Positions 6,974 through 15,733 of a stretch of DNA of 64,000 bases are shown here, in pieces (the first letter of the stretch is position 1; the number at the start of each line of letters is the position of its first letter). Made by a program: the position numbers and the translations under genes. The notes under the pieces were generated by a model. The model ran no database searches. It was not told where the DNA came from and saw only the letters and a list, made by a program, of their open reading frames with translations. The stretch is from Gemmobacter sp. (GTDB taxonomy: Bacteria > Pseudomonadota > Alphaproteobacteria > Rhodobacterales > Rhodobacteraceae), in assembly GCF_034676705.1 (NCBI RefSeq), contig NZ_JAUCBS010000008.1:62001-126000 (forward strand), read 5' to 3'.

Positions 6974-7999
6974 ATGACCAGAACCACGGGGGCGCTGGCC
7001 GCCCTGACAAGCCTTGCTGCCCTGACAGGCGCCGCCATTGCCGATCCGGTGACGCTGCGCCTGTCGCATTGGCTGCCGCCGACCCATCCGATCATCACCC
7101 AGTCGATCGAACCGTGGTCCAAAGCGGTGACCGAGGCGTCGGGCGGCACCATCACGTTCGAGATGTTCCCGGCTGCCCAGCTGGGCAAGGCCGAAGATCA
7201 CTATGACCTGGCGCGCGACGGCATTGCGGACATGGCCTGGCTGAACCCCGGCTTCAACCCCGGCCGCTTTACCGCCTTTGCCGCCGTGCAGGTGCCGATG
7301 ACCGTTTCCGACGGGCTGGGCGGCATTGCGGCGCTGAACGACTGGTATCCCGAATATGCCGCGACCGAGATGCAGGACGTGCATTTCTGCCTGGCGCATA
7401 TGCTGTCGCCGCTGATCGTCCACAGCAAGACCCGGGTGGAACGGCCCGCCGACCTGAAGGGCATGAAGATCCGGCCCTCCTCGGCCATGGAGGCGCTGTT
7501 CATCCGCAACTTCGGTGGCAGCACCGTTCCGGGCGGCAACCCCGAAGCGCGCGAGATGATGGACCGCGGCATCATCGACGGCACCACCGGCGTGGTCGGA
7601 TCGCAGTTCGTGTTCAAGACCATCGACTCGGTGAAATACCATCTGGATGTGCCGTTCTCGGCCGTGTCCTTTGTCATGGTGATGAACCCCGACACCTACG
7701 CCGGCATGGATGATGCGCAAAAGACCGTCATCGACAAGTTCTGTAGCGGCGAGGCGGCGGTGGCCCATTTTTCCGCCCCGCAGGCGTTCGAGGACGATGG
7801 CTTTGCCAGGCTGCGCGGCATGACCGACACGCACGAGGTGGTGACCCCGCCGCCCGCGATCCTGGCCGAATGGAAAGAGGGCGCCCGGGCCGTCGAGGCC
7901 GAATGGGCGAAGGAGGCGCAGGCCAAGTCGCTGGATCCCGCCGCCATCCGCAGCAAGCTGCACAGCGCGCTGGCCGCCCGCAACGCGGCCGTCGACTGA
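6974..7999 (+). CDS. TRAP transporter solute-binding protein (DctP/DctP7 type)
   Basis: A 341-residue periplasmic receptor of a TRAP transporter. A Sec signal peptide of about 23 residues (TTGALAALTSLAALTGAAIA, cleavage before DPVTL) precedes the DctP fold with SHWLPPTHPIITQSIEPW, DLKGMKIRPSSAMEALFIRN and GGNPEAREMMDRGIIDG; an Arg in the KIRP segment normally clamps a substrate carboxylate. AGGTGA precedes the ATG at 6974. The small and large membrane subunits follow, so the system is complete. By its neighbours the ligand is probably an aromatic or organic acid; the exact ligand is unknown. Confidence 0.9.
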   Translation: MTRTTGALAALTSLAALTGAAIADPVTLRLSHWLPPTHPIITQSIEPWSKAVTEASGGTITFEMFPAAQLGKAEDHYDLARDGIADMAWLNPGFNPGRFTAFAAVQVPMTVSDGLGGIAALNDWYPEYAATEMQDVHFCLAHMLSPLIVHSKTRVERPADLKGMKIRPSSAMEALFIRNFGGSTVPGGNPEAREMMDRGIIDGTTGVVGSQFVFKTIDSVKYHLDVPFSAVSFVMVMNPDTYAGMDDAQKTVIDKFCSGEAAVAHFSAPQAFEDDGFARLRGMTDTHEVVTPPPAILAEWKEGARAVEAEWAKEAQAKSLDPAAIRSKLHSALAARNAAVD

Positions 8000-8063
8000 C
8001 CGCAGCGCCCGCGCGCGGCCGGCCGACACCCAGGCGCGCGGGCAGCCCTTGCAGGAGAGCATG

Positions 8064-8561
8064 ATGAACCGCAGCATCCGCTGGATGGAACGGGCCGGGG
8101 CACTGGCACTGTTCCTGATCATGGCCGTCATGGCCGCTACCACCGTTACCCGCTACGCCTTCAACCATCCGATCCCCGACGCCGACGCGATCTGCCGCAT
8201 GCTGCTGGCCATCGTGGTGTTCTGGGGCCTGGCCGCCGCCTGCCGCCATGGCGAACATATCCAGCTGGATCTGATCGTGGACCGCTTTCCCGCCCGCCTG
8301 CGGGCGCTGGCCATCCGGGCGGCCACCACCGTCACCTTCCTGTCCGTCGCGGTGATGACCTGGATGTCCGCCGACCGCATCCATGACCTGTGGCGCAGCG
8401 GCGAAAAGACCTATGACCTTGGGCTGCCGCTGTGGCCGTTCTACGGCGTGGCCTTCCTGGGCCTGCTGGCCTCCACACTTGTGCTGGGGCTGCTGGTGCT
8501 GGGCTTTATCCGGGCCGACCGCAAGTCCGATCTGGAATCCGCCATCGACGGAGCATCGTGA
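8064..8561 (+). CDS. TRAP transporter small membrane subunit (DctQ)
   Basis: A 165-residue integral membrane protein with four predicted hydrophobic helices (ALALFLIMAVMAATTVTRYAF, MLLAIVVFWGLAAAC, AATTVTFLSVAVM, GVAFLGLLASTLVLGLLVLGF) and the DctQ signature TRYAFNHPIPDADAICRML. It pairs with DctM in Na+-coupled uptake. ATG at 8064 lies six bases after AGGAG; the ATG at 8061 is too close to the ribosome-binding site. Its stop overlaps the dctM start. Confidence 0.9.
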   Translation: MNRSIRWMERAGALALFLIMAVMAATTVTRYAFNHPIPDADAICRMLLAIVVFWGLAAACRHGEHIQLDLIVDRFPARLRALAIRAATTVTFLSVAVMTWMSADRIHDLWRSGEKTYDLGLPLWPFYGVAFLGLLASTLVLGLLVLGFIRADRKSDLESAIDGAS

Positions 8562-9859
8562 TGCATTACGAAGCCGCCATTCTGGGGTTTGCCGCCGTCT
8601 TTGCGCTGATGGCCTTGCGGGTGCCCATCGGGGTTGCGCTGGGGATCGTCGGCGTCGTGGGTTATGCCATGGTGGTCAAGCCGATGCCCGCGCTGAAGCT
8701 GCTGGCGCTGACGCCGCTGCGCACCGCGTCGGACCTGAACTTTGCCGTGGTGCCGCTGTTCATCGTCATGGGGGTGCTGGCGCGCAATGCCGGGATATCC
8801 TCGGACCTGTTCGGCGCGTTTCGCACCTGGCTGGGCGCGCTGCGCGGCGGGCTGGGGCTGGCCACCATCGGTGCCTGTGCCGGGTTTTCGGCCGTCTGCG
8901 GATCGTCCATCGCCACCGCCGCCACCATGGCCAAGATCGCCGTGCCGGAAATGACCCGCGCCGGCTATGACGACCGCTACGCCGCCGCGACCGTCGCCGC
9001 CGGGGGCACGCTGGGGATCCTGATCCCGCCCTCGGTGCCGCTGATGATCTACGGCATCCTGACCGAGACCGATATCGGCACGCTGTTCATAGCCGGCATC
9101 GTGCCGGGCGTTCTGGCGACGCTGTTGTACATGCTGACCATCCTGCTGATTTCCTGGCGCAATCCGGCGGCCTTTCCGCTGGGGGCCCGCACGACCTTTG
9201 CGCAAAAGCTTGCATCGCTGCGCAACCTGTGGGCGGCCATCGTGATCTTTGCCGTGGTCATCGGCGGCATCTATGGCGGGCTGTTCACCGTGATCGAGGC
9301 TGCCGGCATCGGCGCTGCCGCCACGCTGATCGTGGCGCTGGTGCAGGGGCGGTTGACCTTTGATCGCATGGTCGACAGTTTCGTCGAATCCGTGCGCACC
9401 ACGGGCTCGCTGTTCACCATGCTGATCGGCGCCATCCTGTTTTCCACCTTCCTGACCGTGACCCGCGCGCCGCAGGTGCTGGTCGACTGGCTGTCGGGGC
9501 TGGATCTGCCGGCCTGGGGCATCATGGTGCTGCTGCTGGCGATGTATTTCGTGCTGGGCTGGTTCCTGGATGCGCTGGCGATGATCATCATCACCGTGCC
9601 GGTGGTCTATCCGGTGATCCTGCAACTGGGCTACGATCCGATCTGGTTCGGCATCGTGCTGGTCATCGCCTGCGAAATGGGACTGCTGACGCCGCCTTAC
9701 GGGATCAATGTCTTTGTGATCAACGGGGTGGTGCCGACCATTTCCATTCCGCGGATCTTCCGGGGCGTGATCCCCTTTATCGGGATCGACATCCTGCGGC
9801 TGGCGCTGATCGCGGCCTTTCCGGCCATCGCGCTGTTCCTTCCCCATCTGATGCGCTGA
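8561..9859 (+). CDS. TRAP transporter large permease (DctM)
   Basis: A 432-residue polytopic permease of the DctM/YiaN family, nearly all hydrophobic helices. Family signatures include PLFIVMGVLARNAGI, the paired hairpin region GFSAVCGSSIATAATMAK and GTLGILIPPSVPLMIYGI, and near the end LVIACEMGLLTPPYGINVFV. ATG at 8561 overlaps the dctQ TGA (TGATG), so the subunits are translationally coupled. It forms the transport channel with DctQ and receives substrate from the DctP at 6974. Confidence 0.92.
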   Translation: MHYEAAILGFAAVFALMALRVPIGVALGIVGVVGYAMVVKPMPALKLLALTPLRTASDLNFAVVPLFIVMGVLARNAGISSDLFGAFRTWLGALRGGLGLATIGACAGFSAVCGSSIATAATMAKIAVPEMTRAGYDDRYAAATVAAGGTLGILIPPSVPLMIYGILTETDIGTLFIAGIVPGVLATLLYMLTILLISWRNPAAFPLGARTTFAQKLASLRNLWAAIVIFAVVIGGIYGGLFTVIEAAGIGAAATLIVALVQGRLTFDRMVDSFVESVRTTGSLFTMLIGAILFSTFLTVTRAPQVLVDWLSGLDLPAWGIMVLLLAMYFVLGWFLDALAMIIITVPVVYPVILQLGYDPIWFGIVLVIACEMGLLTPPYGINVFVINGVVPTISIPRIFRGVIPFIGIDILRLALIAAFPAIALFLPHLMR

Positions 9860-9866
9860 GGACATC

Positions 9867-10643
9867 ATGCATACGACGATACAGGCGCAGGATATTGCCG
9901 GGCGGGTTGCCGTGATTACCGGCGCGGCGCGCGGCATCGGCCGGGCCTTTGCCGAAACGCTGGCCGGGCAGGGGGCGCAGGTGGTGATCGCCGACCGCCA
10001 TGCCGCGTTGGCCGAGGATACCGCCGCCGCCATCCGCAGCCAAGCCGGCAGGGCCATGGCCGTGGCCGTGGACATTGCCGACAGCGCATCGGTTCTGGCC
10101 ATGCGCTCGGCCGTGATGATGGAACACGGGCGGGTCGACATCCTGGTCAACAACGCCGCGCTGATGTCGGCGCTGGAACGCCGGCCGTTCTGGGACATCC
10201 CGCCCGAGGAATTCGACCGCGTGATGCAGGTGAACACCGGGGGCACGTTCCGCGTATCGGCCCTGCTGGCGCCGGTGATGCGGGCGCAGGGCTGGGGGCG
10301 GATCATCAACATGTCGTCCTCGACCGTGCTGGTCGGGCATCCGAACTACCTGCATTATGTGGCGTCCAAGGCCGCGCTTCAGGGCATGACCCGGTCCATG
10401 GCGCGCGAGCTGGCGGGCAGCGGGGTTACGGTGAACGCGCTGCTGCCCGGCCAGATCCTGACCGGCGATGGCAACATCGGCCAGACGGACGAGGCGATTG
10501 CCCGCGTGCTGGCACGGCAGATCGTGCCACGCTCGGGTCAGACCGGCGATCTGACCGGGCTTCTGGTCTGGCTGGCTTCGGCCGCCAGCGATTTCACCAC
10601 CGGCCAGTCCTTCGTGCTGGACGGCGGCTTTGCGCTGATGTGA
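9867..10643 (+). CDS. Short-chain dehydrogenase/reductase (SDR)
   Basis: A 258-residue classical SDR. The cofactor motif TGAARGIG is at about residues 18-25, NNAAL follows near 95, the catalytic Ser is in NMSSSTV and the active-site pair in HYVASK (Y-x-x-x-K). It is seven bases downstream of dctM and part of the same operon. It probably oxidises or reduces an alcohol/ketone or dihydrodiol intermediate of the pathway. Substrate and cofactor preference were not determined; the Asp after the second strand (IADRHAA) suggests NAD(H). Confidence 0.85.
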   Translation: MHTTIQAQDIAGRVAVITGAARGIGRAFAETLAGQGAQVVIADRHAALAEDTAAAIRSQAGRAMAVAVDIADSASVLAMRSAVMMEHGRVDILVNNAALMSALERRPFWDIPPEEFDRVMQVNTGGTFRVSALLAPVMRAQGWGRIINMSSSTVLVGHPNYLHYVASKAALQGMTRSMARELAGSGVTVNALLPGQILTGDGNIGQTDEAIARVLARQIVPRSGQTGDLTGLLVWLASAASDFTTGQSFVLDGGFALM

Positions 10644-10672
10644 AGCGGATGGAACAGATGAAAGGATCAGAC

Positions 10673-11425
10673 ATGGCGCACCAGGTGCAGTTTTCACTTT
10701 CCGAACGTCCAGATGGGTCGGGGATGCCGCTTTACACGCAGCTCTACTCGCTGTTCGTCAAACGGCTGGAATCCGGCGACTGGCAAAAGGGCAGCCAGAT
10801 CCCCACGCTGGACGAGCTGATGGTGGAATATGGCGTATCGCGCGCCACCGTGCGCGAGGCGATGGCCCGGCTGGAACGCGAAGGCATCGTCAGCCGCAGC
10901 CGGGGCCGGGGCACGCATGTGCTGCGCGACCTGTCCAAGGACCGCTGGCTGCTGCTGCCCAACACCTGGGACGAACTGGTCCACCATATCGAAACGCTGG
11001 AGGCCGACGTGACCGAGGTGCGGCGCAGTTTCGTGCAACTGCCCGCGCTGGGTCTGCGCGGCGTGGCGGCGGCGGAATACTGGCAGGCGCAGCGGGTGAA
11101 CCGGCTGGGGGCGGGCGGTGCGCCCTATAGCCTGGCCACCGTCAGCCTGGCGCGCGATATCTATGACACCGACCCGGACAGCTATGGCGGCAAGTCCATC
11201 CTGCCGGTGCTGGCGCGCGATCCGGCGGTGACCATCGCCTCGGCGCATCAGGCGCTGACGATTTCCACCGCCGATCTGGAATCCGCCCATCACCTGGGGC
11301 TGGAGGTGGGCGTGCCGGTGGCCCAGGTCCGGCGCGAGGCGCTGGATCCCGCGGGCCGGCTGATCTATCTGGCCGATATCGTCTATCCCGCGCGGCACCT
11401 GCGCATTGACAGCCAGCTGATCTAG
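10673..11425 (+). CDS. GntR-family regulator, HutC/UTRA subfamily
   Basis: A 250-residue transcription regulator. The N-terminal winged helix contains PTLDELMVEYGVSRATVRE and a following wing (ARLEREGIVSRSRGRGTHVL), about residues 45-82. The C-terminal half is a UTRA-type effector-binding domain (YLADIVYPARHLRID at the end). ATG at 10673 is preceded by AAAGGA; an earlier in-frame start exists at 10640. It sits inside the catabolic operon and probably represses it, responding to a pathway intermediate. The AGTCC-N9-GACT repeats at 5375 and 5956 are its best candidate operators. Confidence 0.85.
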   Translation: MAHQVQFSLSERPDGSGMPLYTQLYSLFVKRLESGDWQKGSQIPTLDELMVEYGVSRATVREAMARLEREGIVSRSRGRGTHVLRDLSKDRWLLLPNTWDELVHHIETLEADVTEVRRSFVQLPALGLRGVAAAEYWQAQRVNRLGAGGAPYSLATVSLARDIYDTDPDSYGGKSILPVLARDPAVTIASAHQALTISTADLESAHHLGLEVGVPVAQVRREALDPAGRLIYLADIVYPARHLRIDSQLI

Positions 11426-11434
11426 GGGCCGGCC

Positions 11435-12580
11435 ATGGCGGGGCACGAACAGCTGGAAACCGAGATTGCCGTGATCGGCGGCGGGGCGGTAGGCCTGGCC
11501 ATTGCGCACCGGCTGGCGCGGGCCGGGGCCGAGGTGGTGCTGATCGAAGGCAACCCGCATTTCGGCGACGAAACCAGTGGGCGCAACAATCAGGTCATCC
11601 ATGCCGGCTTTCTGTATCCGCCCGGCAGCCTGAAGGCGCGGCTGTGCAGGCCCGGGCGCGATGCGCTGTTCGCCTGGTGCGCTGATCATGGCGTGCCGCA
11701 CCGGCTGGCGCCCAAGCTGATCCCGGCGACGGGGCAGGGGGTTGCGGCCCTGTCGGCGCTGAAGGTGCAGGGCGCGGCCGCCGGCGTGACCGATCTGGCC
11801 TTGCTGGACCGTGTCGCGCTGGCCCGGCTGGAACCCGCGTTGCAGGCCGATGCGGCGCTGCTGTCGCCCTCGACCGGGATCGTCGATGCGGCGGCGCTGG
11901 TCGCCAGCCTGCGCGATGCGGCCGAGCGGGCGGGCGCGCTGCTGGTGCCCGCCGCCACCGCGCTGGGGGGCGAGCTTGCGGCAAACCGCCACCGCATCGC
12001 CATCCGGTCGGCCGATGGCACCCTGGCCGATCTGTCCTGCCGCTGGCTGATCAACGCGGCCGGTCTGGGCGCGGCGCCGCTGGCGCGCGCGCTGCGCGGC
12101 TTTCCCGCCGCCCATGTGCCGCCCATCCATTTCGCGCGCGGCCAGTTTGCCGCGCATCGCGGCCCGGTGCCGTTCCGCCACCTTGTCGTGCCGCTGGGCA
12201 CCGTGCTGGAGGCGGGCGGCGCGCTCAGTTTCGATCCTTCGGGGCAGGCGCGGTTCGGGCCGGATACCTCCTTTGTGGCCGACCGCGACTATCGCCTGAC
12301 GGCCGATGTGCCGCCGGCCCAGATCGACGCTATCCGCAGCTGGTGGCCAGGGCTGGATGCCACCCGGCTGGCGCCCGAATTCGCCGGCATCCGGCCGCGC
12401 GTCACCGGCCCCGGCCGGCCGCCCGGCGACTGGCGCATCGACGGGCCCGGGGTGCATGGCGTGCCCGGCCTGATCCATCTGTTCGGGATCGACACGCCCG
12501 GACTGACCGCCTGCCTGGCGCTGGCCGGCCACGTTGCCGACAGCGTCCTTGCCCCCCAACCGAACGGAGTTCCCGCATGA
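11435..12580 (+). CDS. FAD-dependent DAO-family oxidoreductase (L-2-hydroxyglutarate dehydrogenase-like)
   Basis: A 381-residue flavoprotein of the D-amino-acid-oxidase superfamily. The FAD-binding motif IAVIGGGAVGLAIAHRLARA and following VVLIEGNPHFGDETSGRNNQ are typical of LhgO-like enzymes, as are the start of the substrate domain (HAGFLYPPGSLKARLC) and the C-terminal HLFGIDTPGLTACLA. Such enzymes oxidise 2-hydroxyacids or related compounds and pass electrons to quinone. It overlaps the dienelactone hydrolase gene by four bases (ATGA), so both are co-translated. A substrate derived from aromatic ring cleavage is inferred from the neighbours. Confidence 0.82.
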   Translation: MAGHEQLETEIAVIGGGAVGLAIAHRLARAGAEVVLIEGNPHFGDETSGRNNQVIHAGFLYPPGSLKARLCRPGRDALFAWCADHGVPHRLAPKLIPATGQGVAALSALKVQGAAAGVTDLALLDRVALARLEPALQADAALLSPSTGIVDAAALVASLRDAAERAGALLVPAATALGGELAANRHRIAIRSADGTLADLSCRWLINAAGLGAAPLARALRGFPAAHVPPIHFARGQFAAHRGPVPFRHLVVPLGTVLEAGGALSFDPSGQARFGPDTSFVADRDYRLTADVPPAQIDAIRSWWPGLDATRLAPEFAGIRPRVTGPGRPPGDWRIDGPGVHGVPGLIHLFGIDTPGLTACLALAGHVADSVLAPQPNGVPA

Positions 12581-13293
12581 CCCAGATCACCATTCCGGCC
12601 CCCGACGGGGGCAGCTTCCACGGGTATCTTGCGCTGCCCGCCACCCTGCCGGCGCCGGGTCTGGTGCTGATCCAGTATATCTGCGGCGTCAATCAGGTGA
12701 TGCGGCGGCTGGCCGACCATTTCGCGGCGCTTGGCTATGCGGTGCTGGTGCCGGACCTCTACTGGCGGCAGGCACCCGATGTGCAGCTGATCCCCGACCC
12801 CGCCCGTCCCGCGCCCGAGGACATCCAGCGTGCGCTGGCGCTGAATGCCGGCATCAATGACGATCTGGCGGTTGCCGACCTGATCGCGGCGGCCGAGGTG
12901 CTGCGCGCGCTGCCCGGTTGCAACGGCCATGTCGGGGCGCTTGGCTATTGCCTGGGCGGGCGGCTGGTGGTGCCGATGGCCGCGCGTGGCCGGCTGGACG
13001 CGGCGGTCAGCTATTACGGCGTCAACCTGGACAGCTACATCCCCGAGGCCGAGGCCGGCACGACCCCCCTGCTGGTGCATGTTGCCGGGCAGGACGATCT
13101 GGTCCCCGCCCCGGTGCGCGATGCGCTGCGCGACCGGCTGGGCGCGCGCCGGGATGCGACCGTGGTCATCCACCCCGGCGTCAACCATGCCTTTGCCCTG
13201 CCCAGCGGGCCGAACTACGATCCGGCAACGGCCATTCGCGCCAACAGCCAGTCCATCGCCTTTCTGGCCCGGCATCTGCCGGCAGGCCGCTAG
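12577..13293 (+). CDS. Dienelactone hydrolase family protein
   Basis: A 238-residue alpha/beta hydrolase of the carboxymethylenebutenolidase family. The catalytic triad is visible: Cys124 in GYCLGG, Asp174/175 in AGQDD and His205 in PGVNHAF. The length matches family members, which open the lactone ring of dienelactones in modified ortho-cleavage pathways. ATG at 12577 overlaps the preceding stop. The phenol-hydroxylase-like gene immediately downstream strengthens the case for a chlorocatechol- or hydroxyquinol-like route, although no intradiol dioxygenase is present in the window. Confidence 0.85.
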   Translation: MTQITIPAPDGGSFHGYLALPATLPAPGLVLIQYICGVNQVMRRLADHFAALGYAVLVPDLYWRQAPDVQLIPDPARPAPEDIQRALALNAGINDDLAVADLIAAAEVLRALPGCNGHVGALGYCLGGRLVVPMAARGRLDAAVSYYGVNLDSYIPEAEAGTTPLLVHVAGQDDLVPAPVRDALRDRLGARRDATVVIHPGVNHAFALPSGPNYDPATAIRANSQSIAFLARHLPAGR

Positions 13294-13302
13294 GATCTGC
13301 CC

Positions 13303-15084
13303 ATGGAACAGATCGAAACGCAGGTTCTGGTGATCGGCGGCGGCGTGGTGGGGATGACGGCCATCATGCTGCTGACCCGGCTGGGCATCGACGCGCGGCT
13401 GTATACCTATTACCCCGGCACCTCGCCGCATCCGAAATCGCATATCCTCAACCAGCGGTCGATGGAGATTTTCGACGAACTGGGGCTGGCGGCCAAGGTC
13501 TATGCCGTGTCCACCCCGCCCGACAAGATGCGGGCCGCGGGCTGGTATGCCGGGCTGAAGGGCAGCCACCCGATGGCAGGGCGCGAAATCGGCCGGGTCG
13601 AGGCCTGGGGCGCCGGCTGCGACGATCCCGATTATGTCGCCGCCAGCCCCTTTCGCCCGGGCAACTACCCCCAGATGTATCTGGAGCCGATCATCAAGGA
13701 TCATGCCGACCTGACCTGTCCGGGGCGGCTGGCGTTCAACCACGAACTGCTGGATTTTGCCCAGGATGCCGATGGCGTGACCGCCCGCATCCGCGACCGC
13801 GCGACCGACCGGGTGTTCGCGGTGCGGGCGCGCTACATGATCGCGGCCGACGGCGGCAAGACGGTGGGGCCGCAACTGGGCATCCGGCGACTGGGGCAGG
13901 ACCGGATCTCGCGCATGGCCTCGGTGCATTTCGCCGCCGACCTGTCGCAGATTGCGACCGGCGCCGATGTGCTGACGCGGTTCTTCATCAACCCCGATGT
14001 CGGGGGTAGCTGGACATCGGGGGTGATGATCCCCGAAGGCCCCACCCGCTGGGGCCACCTGTCCGAAGAATGGGTGTTCCACATCCGCAACCCCGACCAG
14101 TCCGATGCCCCGCTGGACCGTGACGCCATCGTGGCGCATATGCTGCACGTCCTTGGCCTGCACGCGGATGAAATCGACCGCGTGATCCATGTCAGCGAAT
14201 GGCTGATCCAGGGGATCGTTGCCGAACGCTATTCCGACGGGCGCATCTATCTGGCCGGCGATGCCTGCAAGGTGCATCCGCCCACCGGCGGGCTGGGCAT
14301 GAACTCGGGCGTGCAGGATGTGTACAACCTGTGCTGGAAGCTGGCACTGGTGCTGCGCGGGGTGGCGGGACCGGCCTTGCTGGGCAGCTATGAAACCGAA
14401 CGCCGCCCGGTGGCGCTGGCCAATGTCAAGGCGGCGCTGGCCAATGCAATGAACCATTTCGGGATCGACACCGCGCTTGGCCTGTCCGACCTGTCCGAGC
14501 CGGCGGTCAACTGGGCCAGCATGGCCCGGCTGTGGGATGGCCAGCCCCACCATGCCACCTTGCGGGCAGAGGTGTTCAAGGCCGTGCAGGTGCAGCGTCT
14601 GGGGTTCCGGCACCACAACATCGAATTCGGCTATACCTATGCCGATGGCGCGCTGATCCCCGATGGGGCACCGCTGTATGAACCGCTGGACCCGATCCGC
14701 ATCTACGAACCCGCGACCCGCCCGGGCCATCCGCTGCCCCATGCCTGGGTCTCGGGCGATGGCACCATGGTGCCGCTGGGGTCGCTGGTGGCCGATGGCC
14801 ATTTCCTGCTGATCGCGGCCGAGGACGGCGCCGATTGGGTCACGGCGGCGCAGGAACTGGCGGCGGCGCGCGGCCTGCCGCTGCGCGTGATCCGGCTGGG
14901 GCTGGACGATGGCGACCACATCGACATGCGCGGCACCTGGGCACGACTGCGCCGGATGGACCGCACCGGCGCCCTGCTGGTGCGCCCGGATCGCTATATC
15001 GCCTGGCACATGCCCCATGGCGTTCCGGCGCCGCAGGCTTGCCTGGCCGGGGTGCTGGACCGCCTGCTGCCGCCCGTGGCCTGA
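13303..15084 (+). CDS. FAD-dependent aromatic hydroxylase (phenol/2,4-dichlorophenol monooxygenase-like)
   Basis: A 593-residue class A flavoprotein monooxygenase. The N-terminal FAD fingerprint is VLVIGGGVVGMTAIMLLTRL, then the HPKSHILNQRSMEIFDELGL segment typical of phenolic hydroxylases. The second FAD motif IYLAGDACKVHPPTGGLGMN is around residue 318. A C-terminal thioredoxin-like domain (about residues 480-593) matches the TfdB/PhyA group. It hydroxylates an aromatic ring using NAD(P)H and O2. It ends the co-directional cluster, convergent with the anti-sigma gene eight bases away. It may act first in the pathway fed by the TRAP importer; the substrate is unknown. Confidence 0.87.
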   Translation: MEQIETQVLVIGGGVVGMTAIMLLTRLGIDARLYTYYPGTSPHPKSHILNQRSMEIFDELGLAAKVYAVSTPPDKMRAAGWYAGLKGSHPMAGREIGRVEAWGAGCDDPDYVAASPFRPGNYPQMYLEPIIKDHADLTCPGRLAFNHELLDFAQDADGVTARIRDRATDRVFAVRARYMIAADGGKTVGPQLGIRRLGQDRISRMASVHFAADLSQIATGADVLTRFFINPDVGGSWTSGVMIPEGPTRWGHLSEEWVFHIRNPDQSDAPLDRDAIVAHMLHVLGLHADEIDRVIHVSEWLIQGIVAERYSDGRIYLAGDACKVHPPTGGLGMNSGVQDVYNLCWKLALVLRGVAGPALLGSYETERRPVALANVKAALANAMNHFGIDTALGLSDLSEPAVNWASMARLWDGQPHHATLRAEVFKAVQVQRLGFRHHNIEFGYTYADGALIPDGAPLYEPLDPIRIYEPATRPGHPLPHAWVSGDGTMVPLGSLVADGHFLLIAAEDGADWVTAAQELAAARGLPLRVIRLGLDDGDHIDMRGTWARLRRMDRTGALLVRPDRYIAWHMPHGVPAPQACLAGVLDRLLPPVA

Positions 15085-15091
15085 CGGGCGG

Positions 15092-15733
15092 CTACCACCG
15101 CAGCAGCTGCTGCCCTGCGATGGCGCCGCCGGTGGCGGACAGGGCAATGCCCAGACCATACCACAGGGTATAGAACAGCGGCGAATCCTCGGTGCAGTGC
15201 AGGGCATAGCCGGCGGCCACCATGGCCCCGGCCGCCATGCCGACCAGCGCCCCCGACAGCAGGGGCCGCGTCGTGGCGCCGCGGCGCAGGCAGATCAGGC
15301 CCAGAACCGTGGGGGCCAAGGCCAGCGCCGCGATGGACAGCAGGCAGGCCAGCGCGGACCGGCCCATCACCTCGGCCGGGATCTGGCCCGGGGCCAGTTG
15401 CCCCAGCCGGCCTGCAACCAGGATCAGCGCCATGGCCAGCGGCACCAGCAGCGGCCACAGCCACAGCCGCGCCCCCGGCCGGGCCGAGGCAAGCGCCAGC
15501 CACAGCGCCATGGCCGCGACCCCCCCCGGCAGCACCAGCTTGGCCAGCGTCACCGGCGCCGACAGCGCGGGGCCAAGATCGCCCCGCATCCCGAACACGC
15601 CCAGAAACAGCCCCAACCCCAGCCCGCCCGCCGCCAGCATGGCCAGCCCGGTCCCGACCGGGCGAAACGCCGCCGGCACAGGGCGCCGGGCAAGGCTGCG
15701 GATGAAATCGTCGGTATCGGGGCGGTTCGTCAT
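15092..15733 (-). CDS. nrsF: NrsF/DUF1109-type membrane anti-sigma factor
   Basis: A 213-residue protein with six hydrophobic segments (for example GTGLAMLAAGGLGLGLFLGVF, GGVAAMALWLALA, WLWPLLVPLAMALILVAG, ACLLSIAALALAPTVLGL) after a short N-terminal cytoplasmic stretch MTNRPDTDDFIRSLA. This matches NrsF-type anti-sigma proteins, which hold an ECF sigma factor at the membrane. Its start overlaps the stop of the sigma gene (ATGA), the expected sigma/anti-sigma coupling. Cys residues in LLSGALVG...HCTEDS and LICLRRG could be redox-relevant. The signal sensed here is unknown. Confidence 0.8.
   Translation of the reverse strand: MTNRPDTDDFIRSLARRPVPAAFRPVGTGLAMLAAGGLGLGLFLGVFGMRGDLGPALSAPVTLAKLVLPGGVAAMALWLALASARPGARLWLWPLLVPLAMALILVAGRLGQLAPGQIPAEVMGRSALACLLSIAALALAPTVLGLICLRRGATTRPLLSGALVGMAAGAMVAAGYALHCTEDSPLFYTLWYGLGIALSATGGAIAGQQLLRW

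Noticed and set aside
8441..10312. Long minus-strand open frame (about 620 codons)
   Set aside because: It lies opposite the TRAP permease and SDR genes, with repetitive His/Gln/Asp content typical of antisense GC-rich frames.
12289..15207. Very long minus-strand open frame (about 970 codons)
   Set aside because: It is antisense to the dienelactone hydrolase and flavin hydroxylase genes, has low-complexity Gln/His/Arg-rich composition and matches no family; a GC-rich shadow.
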